Shown here: piece after piece, positions 45,270 to 58,493 of the stretch
Layout of the letters: every line of letters starts with the position of its first letter
Position numbering within the stretch: the first letter of the stretch is position 1
Assembly (NCBI GenBank): GCA_963921825.1
Contig: OY997589.1
Span: 52,446,546 to 52,510,545, forward strand
Length of the DNA: 64,000 bases
Direction of reading: 5' to 3'
DNA from: Erodium maritimum
Lineage: Eukaryota; Streptophyta; Magnoliopsida; Geraniales; Geraniaceae
The notes under the pieces: generated by a model
The model's database searches: none
What the model was told of the DNA's origin: nothing
What the model saw: only the letters and a program-made list of their open reading frames with translations
Made by a program: the position numbers and the translations under genes

Positions 45270-48200
45270 ATGTGGAGTAGTTTTCATGGAGAATCATCGG
45301 TGGACGACCGTTGTTTTGAGGTTGGTCGAGACATACTAGAGGTGGACCGGCTAATATTTATTGTCGGTCGGTTTGTCTTGCTGGTTGGTCTCGACACGTT
45401 TGAGATGGGCCGGCCGATACCTTACATCGGTCGACATGTTTTGCTGCACATTATTGCGCGGTCGGCCTCTTTTTCAGAAGACCGACCAATATTGTCTAGG
45501 CGACCTTTCAATTATAATGAAACAAATTACTTGTTTAGATATCTTACCCCTAATAACGTGTTCTATACCCTTACACCTATGAAATTTTTAAGTACGCTTG
45601 GGACTTGGGATGAGGTATTTCCACTTTGGAGTTGGATTAGTGCATGTGGGTGGTAGTGGATTCGCGAAAGAGATCATACAGGAGGAGGATGTCATGGAGG
45701 AGGGTCGGAAGGTTTGTTTTGGAGGATAGGTTGGACGGAAAGGGATAATGTGGAGTATTTTTCATGGAGAATCAGCGGTGGACGACCGTTGTTTTGAGGT
45801 TGGTCGAGACATCCTAGAGGTGGGACAACCAATATTTAATGTCGGTCGGTCTATCTTGCAGGTTGATCTCGACACGTTTGAGCTGGGCCGGCCGATACCT
45901 CGCATCGTTCGACATGTTATGCAGCACATTATTTCGCGGTCAGCCTTTTTCTCGGAAGCCCGACCAATATTTGACTAGGCGACGTTTCAATTATAATGAA
46001 ACAAATTACTTGTCTAGATATCTTACCCCTAATAACGTGTTCTATACCCTTACACCTATGAAATTTTTAAGTACGCTTGGGACTTGGGATGAGGTATTTC
46101 CACTTTGGAGTTGGATTAGTGCATGTGGGTGGTAGTGGGTTCGCGAAAGAGATCATACAGGAGGAGGATGTCATGGAGGAGGGTCAGAAGGTTTGTTGTT
46201 GAGGATAGGTTGGACGGAAAGGGATAATGTGGAGTATTTTTCATGGAGAATCAGCGGTGGACGACCGTTGTTTTGGGGTTGGTCGAGACATCCTAGAGGT
46301 GGGCCAACCAATATTTAATGTCGGTCGGTCTATCTTGCAGGTTGATCTCTACACGTTTGAGCTGGGCCGGCCGATACCTCGCATCGTTCGACATGTTATG
46401 CAGCACATTATTTCGCGGTCAGCCTTTTTCTCGGAAGCCCGACCAATATTTGACTAGGCGACGTTTCAATTATAATGAAACAAATTACTTGTCTAGATAT
46501 CTTACCCCTAATAACGTGTTCTATACCCTTACACCTATGAAATTTTTAAGTACGCTTGGTACTTGGGATGAGGTATTTACACTTTGGAGTTGGACTAGTG
46601 CATGTGGGTGGTAGTGGATTCGCGAAAGAGATCATACAGGAGGAGGATGTCATGGAGGAGGGTCGGAAGATTTGTTGTGGAGGATAGGTTGGACGGAAAG
46701 GGATAATGTGGAGTATTTTTCATGGAGAATCAGCGGTGGACGACCGTTGTTTTGAGGTTGGTCGAGACATCCTAGAGGTGGGCCAACCAATATTTAATGT
46801 CGGTCGGTCTATCTTGCAGGTTGATCTCGACACGTTTGAGCTGGGCCGGCCGATACCTCGCATCGTTCGACATGTTATGCAGCACATTATTTCGCGGTCA
46901 GCCTTTTTCTCGGAAGCCCGACCAATATTTGACTAGGCGACGTATCAATTATAATGAAACAAATTACTTGTCTAGATATCTTACCCCTAATAACGTGTTC
47001 TATACCCTTACACCTATGAAATTTTTAAGTATGCTTGGTACTTGGGATGAGGTATTTACACTTTGGAGTTGGACTAGTGCATGTGGGTGGTAGTGGATTC
47101 GCGAAAGAGATCATACAGGAGGAGGATGTCATGGAGGAGGGTCGGAAGGTTTGTTTTGGAGGATAGGTTGGACGGAAAGGGATAATGTGGAGTATTTTTC
47201 ATGGAGAATCAGCGGTGGACGACCGTTGTTTTGAGGTTGGTCGAGACATCCTAGAGGTGGGCCCACCAATATTTAATGTCGGTCGGTCTATCTTGCAGGT
47301 TGGTCTCGACACGTTTGAGCTGGGCTGGCCGATACCTCGCATCGTTCGACATGTTATGCAGCACATTATTTCGCGGTCAGCCTTTTTCTCGGAAGCCCGA
47401 CTAATATTTGACTAGGCGACCTTTCAATTCTAATGAAACAAATTACTTGTCTAGATATCTTACCCCTAATAACGTGTTCTCTACCCTTACACCTATAAAA
47501 TTTATAAGTACGATTGGGACTTTGGATGAGGTATTTCCACTTTGGAGTAGGACTAGTGCATGTGGGTGGTAGTGGATTCGCGAAAGAGATCATACAGGAG
47601 GAGACTGTCATGGAGGTGGGTCGGAAGGTTTGTTTTGGAGGATAGGTTGGATGGAAAGGGATAATGTGGAGTAGTTTTCATGGAGAATCATCGGTGGACG
47701 ACCGTTTATTTGAGGTTGGTCGAGACATACTAGAGGTGGACCGGCTAATATTTATTGTCGGTCGGTTTGTCTTGCCGGTTGGTCTCGACACGTTTGAGAT
47801 TGACCGGCCGATACCTTGCATCGGTCGACATGTTTTGCTGCACATTATTGCGCGGTCGGCCAGTTTTTCGGAAGCCCGACCAATATTTGTCTAGGCGACC
47901 TTTCAATTATAATGAAACAAATTACTTGTCTAGATATCTTACCCCTAATAACGAGTTCTGTACCCTTACACCTATGAAATTTTTAAGTACGCTTGGGACT
48001 TGGGATGAGGTATTTCCACTTTAGAGTTGGATTAGTGCATGTGGGTGGTAGTGGATTCGCGAAAGAGATCATACAGGAGGAGGATGTCATGGAGGAGGGT
48101 CAGAAGGTTTGTTTTGGAGGATAGGTTGGACGGAAAGGGATAATGTGGAGTATTTTTCATGGAGAATCAGCGGTGGACGACCGTTGTTTTGGGGTTGGTC

Positions 48201-48879
48201 GAGATATCCTAGAGGTGGGCCAACCAATATTTAATGTCGGTCGGTCTATCTTGCAGGTTGATCTCGACACGTTTGAGCTGGGCCGGCCGATACCTCGCAT
48301 CGTTCGACATGTTATGCAGCACATTATTTCGCGGTCAGCCTTTTTCTCGGAAGCCCGACCAATATTTGATTAGGCGACGTTTCAATTATAATGAAACAAA
48401 TTACTTGTCTAGATATCTTACCCCTAATAACGTGTTCTATACCCTCACACCTATGAAATTTTTAAGTACGCTTGGTACTTGGGATGAGGTATTTACACTT
48501 TGGATTTGGACTAGTGCATGTGGGTGGTAGTGGATTCGCGAAAGAGATCATACAGGAGGAGGATGTCATGGAGGAGGGTCGGAAGGTTTGTTTTGGAGGA
48601 TAGGTTGGACGGAAAGGGATAATGTGGATAGGCGACCTTTTAATTCTAATGAAAAAAATTACTTTTCTGGATATCTTACCCCTAATAACGTGTTCTCTAC
48701 CCTTACACCTATGAAATTTATAAGTACGATTGGGACTTTGGATGAGGTATTTCCACTTTAGAGTTGGATTAGTGCATGTGGGTGGTAGTGGATTCGCGAA
48801 AGAGATCATACAGGAGGAGAATGCCATGGAGGTGGGTCGGAAGGTTTGTGTTGGATGATAGGTTGGATGGAACGAGATA
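45270..48879 (+). repeat. 3610-bp complex HOR, copy 1
   Basis: Seven full monomers (45270, 45748, 46227, 46706, 47185, 47664, 48143) plus the truncated monomer at 48622. Each position has its own markers: ATATTGTCTAGG (first), GATCTCTACACG (third), GACGTATCAATT (fourth), GTGGGCCCACCAA (fifth), GACCGTTTATTTG (sixth), GAGATATCCTAG (seventh). Confidence 0.9.
48622..48879 (+). repeat. Truncated 258-bp monomer, copy 2
   Basis: Same 221-bp deletion and junction (48628/48629) as the copy at 43576, with one private change (CCTTTTAATTC). Confidence 0.9.
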
Positions 48880-51800
48880 ATGTGGAGTAGTTTTCATGGA
48901 GAATCATCGGTGGACGACCGTTGTTTTGAGGTTGGTCGAGACATACTAGAGGTGGACCGGCTAATATTTATTGTCGGTCGGTTTGTCTTGCTGGTTGGTC
49001 TCGACACGTTTGAGATGGGCCGGCCGATACCTTACATCGGTCGACATGTTTTGCTGCACATTATTGCGCGGTCGGCCTCTTTTTCAGAAGACCGACCAAT
49101 ATTGTCTAGGCGACCTTTCAATTATAATGAAACAAATTACTTGTTTAGATATCTTACCCCTAATAACGTGTTCTATACCCTTACACCTATGAAATTTTTA
49201 AGTACGCTTGGGACTTGGGATGAGGTATTTCCACTTTGGAGTTGGATTAGTGCATGTGGGTGGTAGTGGATTCGCGAAAGAGATCATACAGGAGGAGGAT
49301 GTCATGGAGGAGGGTCGGAAGGTTTGTTTTGGAGGATAGGTTGGACGGAAAGGGATAATGTGGAGTATTTTTCATGGAGAATCAGCGGTGGACGACCGTT
49401 GTTTTGAGGTTGGTCGAGACATCCTAGAGGTGGGACAACCAATATTTAATGTCGGTCGGTCTATCTTGCAGGTTGATCTCGACACGTTTGAGCTGGGCCG
49501 GCCGATACCTCGCATCGTTCGACATGTTATGCAGCACATTATTTCGCGGTCAGCCTTTTTCTCGGAAGCCCGACCAATATTTGACTAGGCGACGTTTCAA
49601 TTATAATGAAACAAATTACTTGTCTAGATATCTTACCCCTAATAACGTGTTCTATACCCTTACACCTATGAAATTTTTAAGTACGCTTGGGACTTGGGAT
49701 GAGGTATTTCCACTTTGGAGTTGGATTAGTGCATGTGGGTGGTAGTGGGTTCGCGAAAGAGATCATACAGGAGGAGGATGTCATGGAGGAGGGTCAGAAG
49801 GTTTGTTGTTGAGGATAGGTTGGACGGAAAGGGATAATGTGGAGTATTTTTCATGGAGAATCAGCGGTGGACGACCGTTGTTTTGGGGTTGGTCGAGACA
49901 TCCTAGAGGTGGGCCAACCAATATTTAATGTCGGTCGGTCTATCTTGCAGGTTGATCTCTACACGTTTGAGCTGGGCCGGCCGATACCTCGCATCGTTCG
50001 ACATGTTATGCAGCACATTATTTCGCGGTCAGCCTTTTTCTCGGAAGCCCGACCAATATTTGACTAGGCGACGTTTCAATTATAATGAAACAAATTACTT
50101 GTCTAGATATCTTACCCCTAATAACGTGTTCTATACCCTTACACCTATGAAATTTTTAAGTACGCTTGGTACTTGGGATGAGGTATTTACACTTTGGAGT
50201 TGGACTAGTGCATGTGGGTGGTAGTGGATTCGCGAAAGAGATCATACAGGAGGAGGATGTCATGGAGGAGGGTCGGAAGATTTGTTGTGGAGGATAGGTT
50301 GGACGGAAAGGGATAATGTGGAGTATTTTTCATGGAGAATCAGCGGTGGACGACCGTTGTTTTGAGGTTGGTCGAGACATCCTAGAGGTGGGCCAACCAA
50401 TATTTAATGTCGGTCGGTCTATCTTGCAGGTTGATCTCGACACGTTTGAGCTGGGCCGGCCGATACCTCGCATCGTTCGACATGTTATGCAGCACATTAT
50501 TTCGCGGTCAGCCTTTTTCTCGGAAGCCCGACCAATATTTGACTAGGCGACGTATCAATTATAATGAAACAAATTACTTGTCTAGATATCTTACCCCTAA
50601 TAACGTGTTCTATACCCTTACACCTATGAAATTTTTAAGTATGCTTGGTACTTGGGATGAGGTATTTACACTTTGGAGTTGGACTAGTGCATGTGGGTGG
50701 TAGTGGATTCGCGAAAGAGATCATACAGGAGGAGGATGTCATGGAGGAGGGTCGGAAGGTTTGTTTTGGAGAATAGGTTGGACGGAAAGGGATAATGTGG
50801 AGTATTTTTCATGGAGAATCAGCGGTGGACGACCGTTGTTTTGAGGTTGGTCGAGACATCCTAGAGGTGGGCCCACCAATATTTAATGTCGGTCGGTCTA
50901 TCTTGCAGGTTGGTCTCGACACGTTTGAGCTGGGCCGGCCGATACCTCGCATCGTTCGACATGTTATGCAGCACATTATTTCGCGGTCAGCCTTTTTCTC
51001 GGAAGCCCGACTAATATTTGACTAGGCGACCTTTCAATTCTAATGAAACAAATTACTTGTCTAGATATCTTACCCCTAATAACGTGTTCTCTACCCTTAC
51101 ACCTATAAAATTTATAAGTACGATTGGGACTTTGGATGAGGTATTTCCACTTTGGAGTAGGACTAGTGCATGTGGGTGGTAGTGGATTCGCGAAAGAGAT
51201 CATACAGGAGGAGACTGTCATGGAGGTGGGTCGGAAGGTTTGTTTTGGAGGATAGGTTGGATGGAAAGGGATAATGTGGAGTAGTTTTCATGGAGAATCA
51301 TCGGTGGACGACCGTTTATTTGAGGTTGGTCGAGACATACTAGAGGTGGACCGGCTAATATTTATTGTCGGTCGGTTTGTCTTGCCGGTTGGTCTCGACA
51401 CGTTTGAGATGGACCGGCCGATACCTTGCATCGGTCGACATGTTTTGCTGCACATTATTGCGCGGTCGGCCAGTTTTTCGGAAGCCCGACCAATATTTGT
51501 CTAGGCGACCTTTCAATTATAATGAAACAAATTACTTGTCTAGATATCTTACCCCTAATAACGAGTTCTGTACCCTTACACCTATGAAATTTTTAAGTAC
51601 GCTTGGGACTTGGGATGAGGTATTTCCACTTTAGAGTTGGATTAGTGCATGTGGGTGGTAGTGGATTCGCGAAAGAGATCATACAGGAGGAGGATGTCAT
51701 GGAGGAGGGTCAGAAGGTTTGTTTTGGAGGATAGGTTGGACGGAAAGGGATAATGTGGAGTATTTTTCATGGAGAATCAGCGGTGGACGACCGTTGTTTT

Positions 51801-52489
51801 GGGGTTGGTCGAGATATCCTAGAGGTGGGCCAACCAATATTTAATGTCGGTCGGTCTATCTTGCAGGTTGATCTCGACACGTTTGAGCTGGGCCGGCCGA
51901 TACCTCGCATCGTTCGACATGTTATGCAGCACATTATTTCGCGGTCAGCCTTTTTCTCGGAAGCCCGACCAATATTTGATTAGGCGACGTTTCAATTATA
52001 ATGAAACAAATTACTTGTCTAGATATCTTACCCCTAATAACGTGTTCTATACCCTCACACCTATGAAATTTTTAAGTACGCTTGGTACTTGGGATGAGGT
52101 ATTTACACTTTGGATTTGGACTAGTGCATGTGGGTGGTAGTGGATTCGCGAAAGAGATCATACAGGAGGAGGATGTCATGGAGGAGGGTCGGAAGGTTTG
52201 TTTTGGAGGATAGGTTGGACGGAAAGGGATAATGTGGATAGGCGACCTTTCAATTCTAATGAAAAAAATTACTTTTCTGGATATCTTACCCCTAATAACG
52301 TGTTCTCTACCCTTACACCTATGAAATTTATAAGTACGATTGGGACTTTGGATGAGGTATTTCCACTTTAGAGTTGGATTAGTGCATGTGGGTGGTAGTG
52401 GATTCGCGAAAGAGATCATACAGGAGGAGAATGCCATGGAGGTGGGTCGGAAGGTTTGTGTTGGATGATAGGTTGGATGGAACGAGATA
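48880..52489 (+). repeat. 3610-bp complex HOR, copy 2
   Basis: Repeats 45270-48879 position by position, with only a handful of single-base differences seen (for example GGGCTGGCC in copy 1 near 47325, and GGAGAATAGG in copy 2 near 50768). Includes its own truncated monomer at 52232. Confidence 0.9.
52232..52489 (+). repeat. Truncated 258-bp monomer, copy 3
   Basis: Junction at 52238/52239, same breakpoints as the other copies. Confidence 0.9.
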
Positions 52490-55400
52490 ATGTGGAGTAG
52501 TTTTCATGGAGAATCATCGGTGGACGACCGTTGTTTTGAGGTTGGTCGAGACATACTAGAGGTGGACCGGCTAATATTTATTGTCGGTCGGTTTGTCTTG
52601 CTGGTTGGTCTCGACACGTTTGAGATGGGCCGGCCGATACCTTACATCGGTCGACATGTTTTGCTGCACATTATTGCGCGGTCGGCCTCTTTTTCAGAAG
52701 ACCGACCAATATTGTCTAGGCGACCTTTCAATTATAATGAAACAAATTACTTGTTTAGATATCTTACCCCTAATAACGTGTTCTGTACCCTTACACCTAT
52801 GAAATTTTTAAGTACGCTTGGGACTTGGGATGGGGTATTTCCACTTTGGAGTTGGATTAGTGCATGTGGGTGGTAGTGGGTTCGCGAAAGAGATCATACA
52901 GGAGGAGGATGTCATGGAGGAGGGTCGGAAGGTTTGTTTTGGAGGATAGGTTGGACGGAAAGGGATAATGTGGAGTATTTTTCATGGAGAATCAGCGGTG
53001 GACGACCGTTGTTTTGAGGTTGGTCGAGACATCCTAGAGGTGGGACAACCAATATTTAATGTCGGTCGGTCTATCTTGCAGGTTGATCTCGACACGTTTG
53101 AGCTGGGCCGGCCGATACCTCGCATCGTTCGACATGTTATGCAGCACATTATTTCGCGGTCAGCCTTTTTCTCGGAAGCCCGACCAATATTTGACTAGGC
53201 GACGTTTCAATTATAATGAAACAAATTACTTGTCTAGATATCTTACCCCTAATAACGTGTTCTATACCCTTACACCTATGAAAATTTTAAGTACGCTTGG
53301 GACTTGGGATGAGGTATTTCCACTTTGGAGTTGGATTAGTGCATGTGGGTGGTAGTGGGTTCGCGAAAGAGATCATACAGGAGGAGGATGTCATGGAGGA
53401 GGGTCGGAAGGTTTGTTTTGGAGGATATGTTGGACGGAAAGGGATAATGTGGAGTATTTTTCATGGAGAATCAGCGGTGGACGACCGTTGTTTTGAGGTT
53501 GGTCGAGACATCCTAGAGGTGGGACAACCAATATTTAATGTCGGTCGGTCTATCTTGCAGGTTGATCTCGACACGTTTGAGCTGGGCCGGCCGATACCTC
53601 GCATCGTTCGACATGTTATGCAGCACATTATTTCGCGGTCAGCCTTTTTCTCGGAAGCCCGACCAATATTTGACTAGGCGACGTTTCAATTATAATGAAA
53701 CAAATTACTTGTCTAGATATCTTACCCCTAATAACGTGTTCTATACCCTTACACCTATGAAATTTTTAAGTACGCTTGGGACTTGGGATGAGGTATTTCC
53801 ACTTTGGAGTTGGATTAGTGCATGTGGGTGGTAGTGGGTTCGCGAAAGAGATCATACAGGAGGAGGATGTCATGGAGGAGGGTCAGAAGGTTTGTTGTTG
53901 AGGATAGGTTGGACGGAAAGGGATAATGTGGAGTATTTTTCATGGAGAATCAGCGGTGGACGACCGTTGTTTTGGGGTTGGTCGAGACATCCTAGAGGTG
54001 GGCCAACCAATATTTAATGTCGGTCGGTCTATCTTGCAGGTTGATCTCTACACGTTTGAGCTGGGCCGGCCGATACCTCGCATCGTTCGACATGTTATGC
54101 AGCACATTATTTCGCGGTCAGCCTTTTTCTCGGAAGCCCGACCAATATTTGACTAGGCGACGTTTCAATTATAATGAAACAAATTACTTGTCTAGATATC
54201 TTACCCCTAATAACGTGTTCTATACCCTTACACCTATGAAATTTTTAAGTACGCTTGGTACTTGGGATGAGGTATTTACACTTTGGAGTTGGACTAGTGC
54301 ATGTGGGTGGTAGTGGATTCGCGAAAGAGATCATACAGGAGGAGGATGTCATGGAGGAGGGTCGGAAGATTTGTTGTGGAGGATAGGTTGGACGGAAAGG
54401 GATAATGTGGAGTATTTTTCATGGAGAATCAGCGGTGGACGACCGTTGTTTTGAGGTTGGTCGAGACATCCTAGAGGTGGGCCAACCAATATTTAATGTC
54501 GGTCGGTCTATCTTGCAGGTTGATCTCGACACGTTTGAGCTGGGCCGGCCGATACCTCGCATCGTTCGACATGTTATGCAGCACATTATTTCGCGGTCAG
54601 CCTTTTTCTCGGAAGCCCGACCAATATTTGACTAGGCGACGTATCAATTATAATGAAACAAATTACTTGTCTAGATATCTTACCCCTAATAACGTGTTCT
54701 ATACCCTTACACCTATGAAATTTTTAAGTATGCTTGGTACTTGGGATGAGGTATTTACACTTTGGAGTTGGACTAGTGCATGTGGGTGGTAGTGGATTCG
54801 CGAAAGAGATCATACAGGAGGAGGATGTCATGGAGGAGGGTCGGAAGGTTTGTTTTGGAGGATAGGTTGGACGGAAAGGGATAATGTGGTGTATTTTTCA
54901 TGGAGAATCAGCGGTGGACGACCATTGTTTTGAGGTTGGTCGAGACATCCTAGAGGTGGGCCCACCAATATTTAATGTCGGTCGGTCTATCTTGCAGGTT
55001 GGTCTCGACACGTTTGAGCTGGGCCGGCCGATACCTCGCATCGTTCGACATGTTATGCAGCACATTATTTCGCGGTCAGCCTTTTTCTCGGAAGCCCGAC
55101 TAATATTTGACTAGGCGACCTTTCAATTCTAATGAAACAAATTACTTGTCTAGATATCTTACCCCTAATAACGTGTTCTCTACCCTTACACCTATAAAAT
55201 TTATAAGTACGATTGGGACTTTGGATGAGGTATTTCCACTTTGGAGTAGGACTAGTGCATGTGGGTGGTAGTGGATTCGCGAAAGAGATCATACAGGAGG
55301 AGACTGTCATGGAGGTGGGTCGGAAGGTTTGTTTTGGAGGATAGGTTGGATGGAAAGGGATAATGTGGAGTAGTTTTCATGGAGAATCATCGGTGGACGA

Positions 55401-58015
55401 CCGTTTATTTGAGGTTGGTCGAGACATACTAGAGGTGGACCGGCTAATATTTATTGTCGGTCGGTTTGTCTTGCCGGTTGGTCTCGACACGTTTGAGATG
55501 GACCGGCCGATACCTTGCATCGGTCGACATGTTTTGCGGCACATTATTGCGCGGTCGGCCAGTTTTTCGGAAGCCCGACCAATATTTGTCTAGGCGACCT
55601 TTCAATTATAATGAAACAAATTACTTGTCTAGATATCTTACCCCTAATAACGAGTTCTGTACCCTTACACCTATGAAATTTTTAAGTACGCTTGGGACTT
55701 GGGATGAGGTATTTCCACTTTAGAGTTGGATTAGTGCATGTGGGTGGTAGTGGATTCGCGAAAGAGATCATACAGGAGGAGGATGTCATGGAGGAGGGTC
55801 AGAAGGTTTGTTTTGGAGGATAGGTTGGACGGAAAGGGATAATGTGGAGTATTTTTCATGGAGAATCAGCGGTGGACGACCGTTGTTTTGGGGTTGGTCG
55901 AGATATCCTAGAGGTGGGCCAACCAATATTTAATGTCGGTCGGTCTATCTTGCAGGTTGATCTCGACACGTTTGAGCTGGGCCGGCCGATACCTCGCATC
56001 GTTCGACATGTTATGCAGCACATTATTTCGCGGTCAGCCTTTTTCTCGGAAGCCCGACCAATATTTGATTAGGCGACGTTTCAATTATAATGAAACAAAT
56101 TACTTGTCTAGATATCTTACCCCTAATAACGTGTTCTATACCCTCACACCTATGAAATTTTTAAGTACGCTTGGTACTTGGGATGAGGTATTTACACTTT
56201 GGATTTGGACTAGTGCATGTGGGTGGTAGTGGATTCGCGAAAGAGATCATACAGGAGGAGGATGTCATGGAGGAGGGTCGGAAGGTTTGTTTTGGAGGAT
56301 AGGTTGGACGGAAAGGGATAATGTGGAGTATTTTTCATGGAGAATCAGCGGTGGACGACCGTTGTTTTGAGGTTGGTCGAGACATCCTAGAGGTGGGCCC
56401 ACCAATATTTAATGTCGGTCGGTCTATCTTGCAGGTTGGTCTCGACACGTTTGAGCTGGGCCGGCCGATACCTCGCATCGTTCGACATGTTATGCAGCAC
56501 ATTATTTCGCGGTCAGCCTTTTTCTCGGAAGCCCGACTAATATTTGACTAGGCGACCTTTCAATTCTAATGAAACAAATTACTTGTCTAGATATCTTACC
56601 CCTAATAACGTGTTCTCTACCCTTACACCTATAAAATTTATAAGTACGATTGGGACTTTGGATGAGGTATTTCCACTTTGGAGTAGGACTAGTGCATGTG
56701 GGTGGTAGTGGATTCGCGAAAGAGATCATACAGGAGGAGACTGTCATGGAGGTGGGTCGGAAGGTTTGTTTTGGAGGATAGGTTGGATGGAAAGGGATAA
56801 TGTGGAGTAGTTTTCATGGAGAATCATCGGTGGACGACCGTTTATTTGAGGTTGGTCGAGACATACTAGAGGTGGACCGGCTAATATTTATTGTCGGTCG
56901 GTTTGTCTTGCCGGTTGGTCTCGACACGTTTGAGATTGACCGGCCGATACCTTGCATCGGTCGACATGTTTTGCTGCACATTATTGCGCGGTCGGCCAGT
57001 TTTTCGGAAGCCCGACCAATATTTGTCTAGGCGACCTTTCAATTATAATGAAACAAATTACTTGTCTAGATATCTTACCCCTAATAACGAGTTCTGTACC
57101 CTTACACCTATGAAATTTTTAAGTACGCTTGGGACTTGGGATGAGGTATTTCCACTTTAGAGTTGGATTAGTGCATGTGGGTGGTAGTGGATTCGCGAAA
57201 GAGATCATACAGGAGGAGGATGTCATGGAGGAGGGTCAGAAGGTTTGTTTTGGAGGATAGGTTGGACGGAAAGGGATAATGTGGAGTATTTTTCATGGAG
57301 AATCAGCGGTGGACGACCGTTGTTTTGGGGTTGGTCGAGATATCCTAGAGGTGGGCCAACCAATATTTAATGTCGGTCGGTCTATCTTGCAGGTTGATCT
57401 CGACACGTTTGAGCTGGGCCGGCCGATACCTCGCATCGTTCGACATGTTATGCAGCACATTATTTCGCGGTCAGCCTTTTTCTCGGAAGCCCGACCAATA
57501 TTTGATTAGGCGACGTTTCAATTATAATGAAACAAATTACTTGTCTAGATATCTTACCCCTAATAACGTGTTCTATACCCTCACACCTATGAAATTTTTA
57601 AGTACGCTTGGTACTTGGGATGAGGTATTTACACTTTGGATTTGGACTAGTGCATGTGGGTGGTAGTGGATTCGCGAAAGAGATCATACAGGAGGAGGAT
57701 GTCATGGAGGAGGGTCGGAAGGTTTGTTTTGGAGGATAGGTTGGACGGAAAGGGATAATGTGGATAGGCGACCTTTCAATTCTAATGAAAAAAATTACTT
57801 TTCTGGATATCTTACCCCTAATAACGTGTTCTCTACCCTTACACCTATGAAATTTATAAGTACGATTGGGACTTTGGATGAGGTATTTCCACTTTAGAGT
57901 TGGATTAGTGCATGTGGGTGGTAGTGGATTCGCGAAAGAGATCATACAGGAGGAGAATGCCATGGAGGTGGGTCGGAAGGTTTGTGTTGGATGATAGGTT
58001 GGATGGAACGAGATA
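52490..58015 (+). repeat. Expanded version of the complex HOR (5526 bp)
   Basis: Has the same monomer order as the 3610-bp unit, plus one extra monomer after 52490 (52968 and 53447 both of the GTGGGACAACCAA type) and a duplicated trimer. 54884-56320 is repeated as 56321-57757 (1437 bp each; GTGGGCCCACCAA, GACCGTTTATTTG and GAGATATCCTAG monomers). 3610+479+1437 = 5526, which accounts for the whole length. Confidence 0.85.
57758..58015 (+). repeat. Truncated 258-bp monomer, copy 4
   Basis: Junction at 57764/57765, same breakpoints as the other three copies. It always lies between a GAGATATCCTAG monomer and an ATATTGTCTAGG monomer. Confidence 0.9.
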
Positions 58016-58493
58016 ATGTGGAGTACTTTTCATGGAGAATCATCGGTGGACGACCGTTGTTTTGAGGTTGGTCGAGACATACTAGAGGTGGACCGGCTAA
58101 TATTTATTGTCGGTCGGTTTGTCTTGCTGGTTGGTCTCGACACGTTTGAGATGGGCCGGCCGATACCTTACATCGGTCGACATGTTTTGCTGCACATTAT
58201 TGCGCGGTCGGCCTCTTTTTCAGAAGACCGACCAATATTGTCTAGGCGACCTTTCAATTATAATGAAACAAATTACTTGTTTAGATATCTTACCCCTAAT
58301 AATGTGTTCTGTACCCTTACACCTATGAAATTTTTAAGTACGCTTGGGACTTGGGATGGGGTATTTCCACTTTGGAGTTGGATTAGTGCATGTGGGTGGT
58401 AGTGGATTCGCGAAAGAGATCATACAGGAGGAGGATGTCATGGAGGAGGGTCGGAAGGTTTGTTTTGGAGGATAGGTTGGACGGAAAGGGATA

